Below are positions 41,792 to 49,492 of a DNA stretch of 49,492 nucleotides, piece after piece. The DNA comes from JBEKHI01 sp050012355. Lineage in GTDB: Bacteria; Actinomycetota; Actinomycetes; Streptosporangiales; Streptosporangiaceae. The notes beneath the pieces were generated by a model. It did no database searches. It was not told the origin of the DNA and saw only the letters and a list, made by a program, of their open reading frames with translations. The number at the start of each line of letters is the position of its first letter. The first letter of the stretch is position 1. The DNA lies in contig JBEKHI010000006.1 in the NCBI GenBank assembly GCA_050012355.1, positions 1-49,492 on the forward strand, read 5' to 3'. The position numbers and the translations under genes were made by a program.

Positions 41792-43657
41792 CTATCGCGG
41801 CAGCACGGGTCCCGGCGCGCCGCCACCGTGGTCAAGCTGGTAATCGAGGTTGATGGCGGCACTGATCAGGGCGAGGTGGCTGAACGCCTGCGGGAAGTTG
41901 CCGAGCTGCTCCCCGGTACTGCTGATCTCCTCCGAGTACAGGCCCAGATGGTTGGCGTAGGTGTGCATCTTCTCGAAGGTCAGCCGCGCATCATCCAGCC
42001 GTCCGGCGCGGGCGAGCGCGTCGACGTACCAGAATGTGCACAGCGAGAAGGTGCCCTCGTCGCCGGCCAGCCCGTCTGGCGACGCACCGGGGTTGTACCG
42101 GTAGACCAGGCTGTCGGAGACCAGCTCGCGGTCCATCGCTTCGAGGGTGGATAGCCACATCGGATCGTCGGGGGCGATGAAGCCCTGCAGGGGCATCTTC
42201 AGCAGCGCCGAGTCCAGGACGTCGGTGCCGTAGTACTGGGTGAACGCGCCGACCTTGCTGTTCCAGCCCCGCTCCATGATCTGCTGGTGGACAGCATCGC
42301 GCTGCGCGGTCCATCGGGCCAGGTTCGCCGGGCGCCCCCGGTGCTGAGCGATCCGGATGGCGCGGTCGAACGCCACCCAGCTCTGGAACCGGCCGTAGGT
42401 GAAGTCCTTACGTCCGCCGCGGGTCTCCCAGACCCCCTCATCAGGCTGATCCCAGTGATCGCACAGCCAGTCGACAACGTTCGATATCTGCCGCCAGCTC
42501 TGCTGATATACCTGCATCCCGTTCAGGTCACCAAGGTAGGCGGAATCCAGCAGCTCGCCGTAGATATCGAGCTGGAGCTGGTCGGCGGCGCCGTTGCCGA
42601 TGCGCACCGGCCGCGACCCGCGCCAGCCCTCGAAGTGGTCAAGGGTCTCCTCGGTAAGGTCGGGATTCCCGTCGACCCGGTACATGATCTTGAGCGGGTG
42701 GTCACCGTCACCCGTGTATTCCGCGCCGCGGTTTCGGAGCCAGCTGCCGAAGGCGCGGGCCTCCTCGGCGTAGCCGAGACCGAGCAGGGCGTAAATCGAG
42801 AACGAGGCGTCGCGTATCCAGGTGTAGCGGTAATCCCAGTTGCGCTCGCCGCCCTCCTGCTCGGGTAGCCCGGCGGTCGGGGCGGCGATGACCGCGCCCG
42901 TCGGGGCGTAGGTCAGCAGTTTCAGGGTCATCGCCGATCGCGCCACCATCTCGCGCCACCGGCCCCGATAGGTCGACCGGGCCAGCCAGCCACGCCAGAA
43001 GCCTGCCGTCTCTGCGACCATCTCCTTGAGCTCTGCCGGTGTTATCCGCCGGGGCGGGCCGCCCATTGACTCGAGTACGAACCCTCCGCTCTGGCCAGCC
43101 CGCAGGGTCCGCGTCCCGCGTAGCCCGTCGCCGTGGCGTTCGACGGTGATCCCCGGGTCGTGGGCCGAGACCTCGGGCGGCGCGGCCCAGTGCACGGTCA
43201 GTTCCATGCCGTCGGCCTCGAATACCGCCCCATCCTCGGACAGCACCAGCTTGTGAGGCTTGCGCCCGTAGTCGAACGCCGGCTGGATATCGATCAGGAA
43301 CCGCATGGTGCCACGGACCACCTTGAGCTGGCGTACCAGCCGGTGCCGGTCAGTCGCGGCCCCGCCGGCGATGGGCATGAAGTCGTGAACCTCGCCCACC
43401 CCGTCCGGTGTCATGAACCTGGTGATCAGGATGGCGGTGTCCGGGAAGTAGAGCTGCTTGCTGACGTAGTCGTCTCGGTCCGGGGCGATACGGAAGTAGC
43501 CGCCATGGTCGGCGTCGAGCAAGGACGCGAACACGCTCGGCGAGTCGAACCGCGGGCAGCAGAACCAGTCCACCGTGCCGTCGGTCGTCACCAGAGCGGC
43601 GGTTTGCAAGTCCCCGATCAACCCGTGATCACTGATGTTGGGATAACGATCCACCAT
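41792..43657 (-). CDS. GH15 glucoamylase/trehalase-like glycoside hydrolase
   Basis: Hydrolyses alpha-glucosidic bonds with inversion. In actinobacteria this group includes glucoamylases and GH15 trehalases. 621 residues: the N-terminal beta domain (ISDHGLIGDLQTAALVTTDGTVDWFCCPRFDSPSVF), then the (alpha/alpha)6 barrel with ERNWDYRYTWIRDASFS, general-acid area ETRGGRKDFTYGRFQSWVAFDR, and the base Glu in GLYSEEISSTGEQLGNFPQAFSH. The ATG at 43657 follows GGGGGAGGAGAGC; the longer frame to 44059 overlaps GH13 antisense noise. No signal peptide. The same strand carries a GH13 gene 202 nt upstream. Confidence 0.92.
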   Translation of the reverse strand: MVDRYPNISDHGLIGDLQTAALVTTDGTVDWFCCPRFDSPSVFASLLDADHGGYFRIAPDRDDYVSKQLYFPDTAILITRFMTPDGVGEVHDFMPIAGGAATDRHRLVRQLKVVRGTMRFLIDIQPAFDYGRKPHKLVLSEDGAVFEADGMELTVHWAAPPEVSAHDPGITVERHGDGLRGTRTLRAGQSGGFVLESMGGPPRRITPAELKEMVAETAGFWRGWLARSTYRGRWREMVARSAMTLKLLTYAPTGAVIAAPTAGLPEQEGGERNWDYRYTWIRDASFSIYALLGLGYAEEARAFGSWLRNRGAEYTGDGDHPLKIMYRVDGNPDLTEETLDHFEGWRGSRPVRIGNGAADQLQLDIYGELLDSAYLGDLNGMQVYQQSWRQISNVVDWLCDHWDQPDEGVWETRGGRKDFTYGRFQSWVAFDRAIRIAQHRGRPANLARWTAQRDAVHQQIMERGWNSKVGAFTQYYGTDVLDSALLKMPLQGFIAPDDPMWLSTLEAMDRELVSDSLVYRYNPGASPDGLAGDEGTFSLCTFWYVDALARAGRLDDARLTFEKMHTYANHLGLYSEEISSTGEQLGNFPQAFSHLALISAAINLDYQLDHGGGAPGPVLPR

Positions 43658-43859
43658 GCTCTCCTCCCCCGGAGTGCGCCCGGACCAGGGCGAACGAGAC
43701 ATAGCTCCACGATTCACTCGCTGGCCGTAGGGCCGGATGCCTGTCATCGTTCCCGGAACGCGCCCCTGCTGCCTCACCCGACGCGAGTGATGTTGGCGCT
43801 CCGCCCCGGCGGGGGTCAGTACCAGCGGAAGCGCCAGGCGGGTAAGGACAGCGTGCGGG

Positions 43860-45473
43860 TCAGGTCGCGAGCCAGGCGGCGGCGAACGGGGGTAGCTTGC
43901 TGTCGCTGATCGGCTCACTAGCCAGAAGGATCTTCGTGTGCGGCGGCAGTTCGCGTGGCACCTCGCCGAAGTTGACCGCACAGGTGAACCCCGGCTCCCT
44001 GGCGAAGCAATGCAGACCCGCTGGCTGGCCATCCAGCCAGCACATATCGCCCCGGCCAAGGGCCGGATGGCTGCGACGTAGCCTGAGCGCCGACCGGTAG
44101 AGGTTAAGGAAAGAGCCGGGATCCTCCCGCTCCGCGGCGACGCTGTAGTGGCCCCAGTCCGCTGGCTGCGGAAGCCACGGCGGTGCGCTCGTACCTGTCG
44201 GGGAAAAGCCGGAAGAAGGCTCGTCGTCGGTCCACGGAAGGGGGACCCGGCAGCCGTCGCGGCCGAGCTTCTTCCCTCCGCTAAGGCGGAAGCGCGGGTC
44301 GGTACGGGTATCAGCGGGCAGGTCGAAAACTTCCGGGAGCCCGAGTTCGTCGCCCTGGTAGATGTAGGCGGAGCCGGGCAGCGCGAGCAGTAGCAGCGCA
44401 GCGGCCCGCGCGCAGCGTACCCCTATGCGCATGTCGGCCGACGATGGGTCGGGGCGGGGAGTTCCGCCGCGGAGTGTGAAGCGAGTCACCAGACGGATTC
44501 TGTCGTGATTCCCCATCACCCAGGGCGCGCGGGACCCGCCGGGCAGCAAGCGGACAGCATCGACGCCCGCGCGTAGCGCCGCTGCGTCCCGGACTTGGAG
44601 CAGCTGGAAGTTGAACACCTGGGGCAACTCGTCCTCGGCGAGGTACGGGAGCAAGACTTCCGGACCGGTGGACCACACCTCGCCAACCGCGGTGCGCGGG
44701 CCGGGGAACTTGACCACGGGATAGGAGTCAAGGATCTCACGCCATGACCGGTACAGGGCGTGCAGTTCGGGCCGGTGAAAATAGGCGGAGTGCGCGGGTG
44801 AGGTAACCGAAGCCGCGGCGTCCGGCAGGTCAGGGTCCTTGAACAAGCCCTGCGCCACATCGATACGCAGCCCAGCCGCACCGCGGTCCAGCCAAAACCT
44901 GATCACCTTCGCGAAGAACGCTGGGACATCGGGATCGCGCCAATTCCAATCAGGTTGACCTGCGTCGAACAGGTGCAGGTACCACTGGCCATCCTGGACC
45001 CGGCTCCAGGCAGGACCGCCAAACATTGACAGCCAGTCGTTCGGCGCGTCGTCGCCATCCCTCCCGCGCCCATCTCGGAAGATAAAGCGGCCGCGGTCCC
45101 GGCTGCCGGACCCGGCGGCGAGAGCGGCACGGAACAGCGGGTGGGCAACCGAGCAGTGGTTCGGCACCAAGTCGATTATGACTCGTATCCCGTGCGCCGC
45201 CGCGTCCTCGACGAGGGCGTCGAAGTCCGCCAGTGTGCCGAGCAGCGAGTCGACCTCACAGTAGTCACTGACGTCGTAGCCGCCGTCGGCGAGCGGAGAC
45301 GGGTAGAACGGAGTCAGCCAGATGGCGTCCACGCCCAGATCCGCGAGGTAGGGAAGCCGGGACCGTACGCCCTCGAGATCACCGACGCCGTCTCCGTCTG
45401 AGTCCGCGAAGCTGCGCGGATAAACCTGGTAGACGACTGCTTCCTCCCACCAGGCGGGCTCGTCAGATTTCAT
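43860..45473 (-). CDS. GH13 alpha-glucosidase
   Basis: A 537-residue GH13 enzyme of the oligo-1,6-glucosidase/alpha-glucosidase branch, cytosolic. Motifs are WWEEAVVYQVYPRSFADSDGDG, VIIDLVPNHCS, nucleophile Asp in GLRIDVAQGL, acid Glu in RTAVGEVWSTG and the third Asp in VMGNHDRIRL. AAGGAGAG lies 4-5 nt before the ATG. The 130 nt upstream contain CTGTCA-16 nt-GATAAT (leftward, about 45545-45580), a possible promoter. It likely breaks short alpha-glucans, complementing GH15 and the treY-treZ genes. Confidence 0.93.
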   Translation of the reverse strand: MKSDEPAWWEEAVVYQVYPRSFADSDGDGVGDLEGVRSRLPYLADLGVDAIWLTPFYPSPLADGGYDVSDYCEVDSLLGTLADFDALVEDAAAHGIRVIIDLVPNHCSVAHPLFRAALAAGSGSRDRGRFIFRDGRGRDGDDAPNDWLSMFGGPAWSRVQDGQWYLHLFDAGQPDWNWRDPDVPAFFAKVIRFWLDRGAAGLRIDVAQGLFKDPDLPDAAASVTSPAHSAYFHRPELHALYRSWREILDSYPVVKFPGPRTAVGEVWSTGPEVLLPYLAEDELPQVFNFQLLQVRDAAALRAGVDAVRLLPGGSRAPWVMGNHDRIRLVTRFTLRGGTPRPDPSSADMRIGVRCARAAALLLLALPGSAYIYQGDELGLPEVFDLPADTRTDPRFRLSGGKKLGRDGCRVPLPWTDDEPSSGFSPTGTSAPPWLPQPADWGHYSVAAEREDPGSFLNLYRSALRLRRSHPALGRGDMCWLDGQPAGLHCFAREPGFTCAVNFGEVPRELPPHTKILLASEPISDSKLPPFAAAWLAT

Positions 45474-45603
45474 ACATCTCTCCTTGGCTCGCGGGTCTCC
45501 TCCGCTCGGGGGCGCTTCGCATCTTCACCATTCGCGCCGTACGCCTGGCTAATTCGGGAATCGTTTATTATCAGCATAACGGCGGGCCTGACAGGTCAGC
45601 GAG

Positions 45604-48600
45604 TCAGAAGTCTCTTTCGCTCCATTCGTCCACAAGCTTTCGTTGCTCCTGCCTACTGATGAGCCGGAGTCTCCCTACCGTTTGGTGTGGGTTTTCTACA
45701 ATGCTCTGCAATAGGACGAGAAAATGTTCACCAAGGCTCTTGATGGCCCAGGCCTCAAACTGGCTCTTCGCGTACCTGAGACAGCCTCTGATATGGCCGT
45801 CCGACTCCATCATTGATAGGGCGAGATCGAACTTTGCCACCTCGGCCAAGCCATCGAGCTGAGTATCGGGCATCACGTTGGCGGCGATCCCGGGTGCGTC
45901 CTCGGGATTCAGAATTTGAGGTGTCGGTATGTTCTCGAAGATGAAAGCAGCCTGAATGAGCGGCGTGAGACTCGCGTCCCGCACGGCTCCCACCGCCAAC
46001 ACGACGTCGGCAAACTCTACCTCGTGTTCGAAGGCTGACTGTGTCTCGATGTGCAGGCGCGCGATTGCCTCGACGACGCTCGGGTCACCGGACAGATCGC
46101 ACCGCAAGACCATAGTGTTAGCGAAGAAGCCGATCACCTTCTGAAGGTCCATCCGATCACGGCCATTAGTCACCGTGCCAACGGCAAAGTCACGTTGGTT
46201 GGCGTGGCGGTGCAGCAGGATGGCCCACGCTGTCAGGAGCACGGTGTACAGCGTGCAATGCTCTTCCCTGGCTAGGTCCTTGAGCCGCGAAGCCAGCGCG
46301 GCGGTGATGGAGAAGTCATACACCGCTCCGTCATGGTCGGCTGCGCCTGGATGTGCATGGTGATCCCGAGGAAGAGCTAGCGGAGAAAGCCCGGCCAGGT
46401 GCTCTTTCCACCAGGCCAGACGTTCCTTATAGGGCTGCTCTCCGCGGATCACTTGTTGCCACCGAGCGTAATCAGAGTACGTCAATGGAGGTGCTGGGAT
46501 GGAGGCATAGTGGCCCAGGCAGCGCGCTTGGTAGCTACGGCCCAATTCGGCCAGGAAGATCATTACGGACCAACCATCCGTTATGATGTGGTGCTGCGTC
46601 ACGAGGAGGATGTGCTCGTCGGCCGCGAACGTAATTACCGCGGTCCGCATAAGCGGTCCTCGCTCGAGATCGAAACAGGTGCGCTGGTGAGCAAGGATGA
46701 AGCTATTGGCCGTGCTGTCCTTTGTGTCGGGGTGGTGATCACGCAGATCGAGGTGGGTTAGTTCGATCGCAGGATCAGGTGAGACAACAGCTCGCGGAAT
46801 GCCGTCGAGCTCGGTGAAAGTGGTCCGCAATGCGGCATGCCGCGCCACGATGTCTCGGAGGCTGAGGGCTAGGACTTCTCTATCGAGGGCGCCTTTCCAT
46901 TGCAGCTGAAAGTGGATGTTATGAAGCGGGCTTGCGCCTATCCCGCGCTCGATGAGCCATAGACGCTCCTGCCCGCTGGAAAGAGGTTCGTCATCTTTCT
47001 CGGAGAACCCAGTCCGGGGAATCGGAGTGACAACGTTCAGGCGACTCCGTTGCAACATGGCGATGATATCGGCCTTGTGAAGAATCACCTCCTCCTGAAG
47101 CTTTTCTGTCATGCTGCCATTTGGCCCACCATAGGCTAGGTTGTCGCCGTCAAGCCAGAACTTCACACCCGCCCTAGCGGCCAGCAGGAACAGTTCGCTG
47201 GTCTTCATAGAACCTTCCGGCGCACCAGCGTTGCGATCCACACTGGCCGAAGTGTCATCTGGCTCATTGTTCCGGGCAGTCATATATGCCAGCAATTGTT
47301 CAAAAATGATCCGAGTTAGATCGGCAACAGTGCCTCCTTCTCTGATCAGATAAACCGGCAAGACTATACCTACAGTGGTCGAGATTCGGTTTTTGAGCTC
47401 AACCGCCATGAGAGAATCGAGCCCGATCGATTCCAGAGATTGCTCTTCGTCGATCGTGCCGGCTGAGGCAAGGCCGAGAACAGCGGCTGCTTCGGTCCGG
47501 ACCAGGTCGAGCACGAGGTTTTCGGCGTCGGCTGGTTGGAGTGAAAGCAGGCGTAGCTTGAAGTCGGGGAGGTCGGACGCTTTCATGGCGTGCGCACGTG
47601 CGTGCTTGCCGCGGGTCAAGCGTTGCAGCATGGGAGACACGCCCTGGGCGGGTACGGCGGTGAGGTCGAAGCGCGCGGCGACCAGGGCGGGGCCGGGCCG
47701 GGCGAGGGCGGCGTCGAGCAGGGCCAGGCCTTCGGGGGTGCTCAGGGCGCGCATCCCGGTCCGGGTGATGCGCTGCCGGCTGGCCTGGTCCAGGTTCTCT
47801 TGTGCCCACAGGCCCCAGTCCAGCGCCAGCGCGGGAAGGCCGCGGGCGGCCCGGTGATGGGCCAGTGCGTCGAGGAAGGCGTTGGCCGCGGCGTAGTTGG
47901 CCTGCCCGGGAACGCCTAGCACCCCCGCGGCCGAGGAAAACAGCACGAACGCCGACAGGCCCAGGCCCTGGGTGAGCTCATGCAGATGCCAGGCGGCGTC
48001 GGCTTTGGCCCGCAGCACCGCGCTCAGCGCCCCATCGTCGATGACGCCGGCGGCGTGTATGACCGCGGTCAGCGGATGGGCGGCCGGGACCGCGGCCAGG
48101 ACCGCGGCCAGTGCGGTGCGGTCGGCGGCGTCGCAGGCGGTGATGGTGACGGTGGCACCGGCTGCCTCCAGGTCGCGTTGCAGGGCGGCCGCGGCTGGTG
48201 CGGCGGGTCCGTGCCGGGAGATCAGCAGCAGGTGCCGCGCCCCGTGGTTGCCGGCTAGGTGCCGGGCGGTCAGCGCGCCCAGGGTGCCGGTGCCGCCGGT
48301 GATCAGCACCGTGCCGGCGGGGTCCAGCGGGCGCGGCAGTGTCAGGACCAGCTTGCCGGTGTGCTGGGCCTGGGCCAGCACGGCCGAGGTGGCAGGCACG
48401 CGGCCCAGTCCCGGTGTCAGCCGGCGCCCGGCCCGCAGCGCCACCTGGGGCTCCCCGGACAAGACCGCGGCCGGCAGCGCCTGCCGGGACGCCTCCGCAT
48501 CATCGGTGTCGATCAGCGATAGAGCCCGGTCGGGATACTCCACCTGAGCAGTCCGGCCCAGCCCCCACACCACCGCATACGCAAGATCCCGAACGTCATC

Positions 48601-49492
48601 ACCCGGCCCGGCCGCCACCGCGTGCCGGGTCACCAGCACCAGCCGCACCGACGCCAGCCGCTCGTCGGCGAGCCAGCCCTGCAGCAGCGACACCACCTCC
48701 GCCGCAGCGGCATGCGCGGCGGCGGCTAGCTCGCCAGGCGGGCTGGCTGTGCACGGGACGATGATCAGGCTGGGCGGGGGCGTGCCGGGGCTGAGTGTGG
48801 CGGTGAGGACGGTGAGGTCGGGGTGGTGATCCAGCCGGACGGCGATGCCGGGCAGTGCCAGGTCGAGGTCACTGGTGCCGATGATGGCGGCGTGGGCGGC
48901 CGGGGCGGGGGCCGGGCCGGCTGGCAGTTCGGCCCAGGCGACTTGCCAGAGGGACTGGTGGTCGCCGGCGGCGAGCTCGTCGCGGAGCCGGGCTGCTGTG
49001 ACGGGGCGGGTGGCCAGGGTGTGCACGGTGGCGACCGGTTCTCCGGCGGCGTCGGCGAGCTGGACGGCGACCTGGCCAGGCTGCGGGCCGTGGTCCAGCC
49101 GGACCCGCAGTGCCGTGGCGCCGGACGCGTGCAGCCGGACGCCGGTCCAGCTGAACGGCAGCTGCACGCTGCCGGGTACGGTATCCAGCGCGGCAGCGTG
49201 CAGCGCGGCATCCAGCAGCGCCGGGTGCAGCCCGAAACGGCCGGCCTCATCGGCCAGGTCCTCAGGCAGCCGGACTTCGGCGAAGATTTCCGTGCCGCGC
49301 TGCCAGACCGCTTGCAGGCCGCGGAATCCGGGACCGTACCCCAGGCCCACCTCAGCGAGCCGGTCATACGCCCCCTCCAGCGGGACCGGGGCGGCGCCGG
49401 GCGGCGGCCAGTCCCGCAGGCCGGGAGAGGCCGGCTCAGCGGGGTCGCTGCGGTTCAGCGTCCCGCTGGCGTGGCGGGTCCAGGGGCCGTCG
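45604..49492 (-). CDS. hybrid type I PKS/NRPS, C-terminal part (DH-KR-ACP-docking-C), 5' end outside window
   Basis: The frame is open to the right edge, where WTRHASGTL shows that it enters inside a dehydratase. Domains in order: DH C-terminal half (GPGFRGL, catalytic Asp in HPALLDAALH, about 49490-48950); KR (Rossmann GTGTLG near 48290, HAAGVIDDGAL giving a B-type LDD variant, Ser/Tyr/Asn in SSAAG and QANYAAANAF, to about 47600); ACP (GLDSLMAVELKNR, about 47400); a TubC-like docking segment (KTSELFLLAARAGVKFWLDG, about 47205-47040); then a condensation domain with HHIITDGWS (about 46580) ending EQRKLVDEW. The stop comes right after C, so no adenylation or carrier domain follows. GC falls sharply left of about 47590. 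Confidence 0.93.
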   Translation of the reverse strand, partial: DGPWTRHASGTLNRSDPAEPASPGLRDWPPPGAAPVPLEGAYDRLAEVGLGYGPGFRGLQAVWQRGTEIFAEVRLPEDLADEAGRFGLHPALLDAALHAAALDTVPGSVQLPFSWTGVRLHASGATALRVRLDHGPQPGQVAVQLADAAGEPVATVHTLATRPVTAARLRDELAAGDHQSLWQVAWAELPAGPAPAPAAHAAIIGTSDLDLALPGIAVRLDHHPDLTVLTATLSPGTPPPSLIIVPCTASPPGELAAAAHAAAAEVVSLLQGWLADERLASVRLVLVTRHAVAAGPGDDVRDLAYAVVWGLGRTAQVEYPDRALSLIDTDDAEASRQALPAAVLSGEPQVALRAGRRLTPGLGRVPATSAVLAQAQHTGKLVLTLPRPLDPAGTVLITGGTGTLGALTARHLAGNHGARHLLLISRHGPAAPAAAALQRDLEAAGATVTITACDAADRTALAAVLAAVPAAHPLTAVIHAAGVIDDGALSAVLRAKADAAWHLHELTQGLGLSAFVLFSSAAGVLGVPGQANYAAANAFLDALAHHRAARGLPALALDWGLWAQENLDQASRQRITRTGMRALSTPEGLALLDAALARPGPALVAARFDLTAVPAQGVSPMLQRLTRGKHARAHAMKASDLPDFKLRLLSLQPADAENLVLDLVRTEAAAVLGLASAGTIDEEQSLESIGLDSLMAVELKNRISTTVGIVLPVYLIREGGTVADLTRIIFEQLLAYMTARNNEPDDTSASVDRNAGAPEGSMKTSELFLLAARAGVKFWLDGDNLAYGGPNGSMTEKLQEEVILHKADIIAMLQRSRLNVVTPIPRTGFSEKDDEPLSSGQERLWLIERGIGASPLHNIHFQLQWKGALDREVLALSLRDIVARHAALRTTFTELDGIPRAVVSPDPAIELTHLDLRDHHPDTKDSTANSFILAHQRTCFDLERGPLMRTAVITFAADEHILLVTQHHIITDGWSVMIFLAELGRSYQARCLGHYASIPAPPLTYSDYARWQQVIRGEQPYKERLAWWKEHLAGLSPLALPRDHHAHPGAADHDGAVYDFSITAALASRLKDLAREEHCTLYTVLLTAWAILLHRHANQRDFAVGTVTNGRDRMDLQKVIGFFANTMVLRCDLSGDPSVVEAIARLHIETQSAFEHEVEFADVVLAVGAVRDASLTPLIQAAFIFENIPTPQILNPEDAPGIAANVMPDTQLDGLAEVAKFDLALSMMESDGHIRGCLRYAKSQFEAWAIKSLGEHFLVLLQSIVENPHQTVGRLRLISRQEQRKLVDEWSERDF

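Overview
The window is high-GC actinobacterial DNA. Its genes start on GTG or TTG as often as on ATG, and stop and start codons often overlap as ATGA, GTGA or TGATG. It carries F420-type (DDN-like) and DUF574 genes, an acyl-CoA dehydrogenase cluster, a histone-H1-like Lys/Ala/Thr repeat protein and modular polyketide synthase DNA. No species can be named from the sequence; a soil actinomycete of the Streptosporangiales/Streptomyces type fits.

Layout. 1-2.9 kb: a nitroreductase cut by the left edge, an orphan LolD/MacB-type ABC ATPase, a small membrane protein with a perfect CRP-like palindrome upstream, and an SDR. 3.0-7.2 kb: one leftward, translationally coupled operon for acyl-CoA oxidation (ACAD, FabG-like SDR, an N-terminally short ACAD, and an ACAD lacking the usual catalytic Glu). 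7.2-15 kb: a small zincin-like protein, then a leftward ABC-2 exporter (ATPase, two permeases) coupled to a DUF2079 membrane protein, then GtrA, a degenerate GT51 transglycosylase-like protein and a phytoene-dehydrogenase-like flavoprotein. 15.1-16.3 kb: tRNA-Pro(GGG) followed by a decayed PD-(D/E)XK endonuclease and a large hairpin. 16.3-18.7 kb: the histone-like gene with a strong terminator, an F420-dependent reductase and a DUF574 methyltransferase.

18.7-24.2 kb is a tightly coupled rightward operon: NagA-like deacetylase, D-2-hydroxyacid dehydrogenase, DUF2264 protein and a heparinase II/III-like protein with no signal peptide. Together they look like an intracellular pathway for an amino-sugar/uronate-type glycan. 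24.1-28.1 kb is a zone of damaged genes: an ABM fragment, an Rpn-like remnant, a zinc alcohol dehydrogenase missing its first part and frameshifted, an intact aldehyde dehydrogenase, and an AraC-type regulator that appears to lack its sensor domain. 28.1-33.5 kb: an alpha/beta hydrolase and the treY-treZ trehalose operon. 33.5-41.5 kb: HdeD-like, baeRF-like, methyltransferase, YceI/HxlR (divergent, with an 18-bp palindrome between them), SnoaL-like, GtrA and several uncharacterised proteins. 41.8-45.5 kb: GH15 and GH13 alpha-glucan hydrolases. 45.6 kb to the right edge: the 3' part of a PKS/NRPS hybrid (DH-KR-ACP-docking-C) with a sharp GC step inside the gene.

Intergenic spaces hold five long imperfect or perfect palindromes. 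At least two pairs share core sequences, which suggests dispersed REP-like elements.
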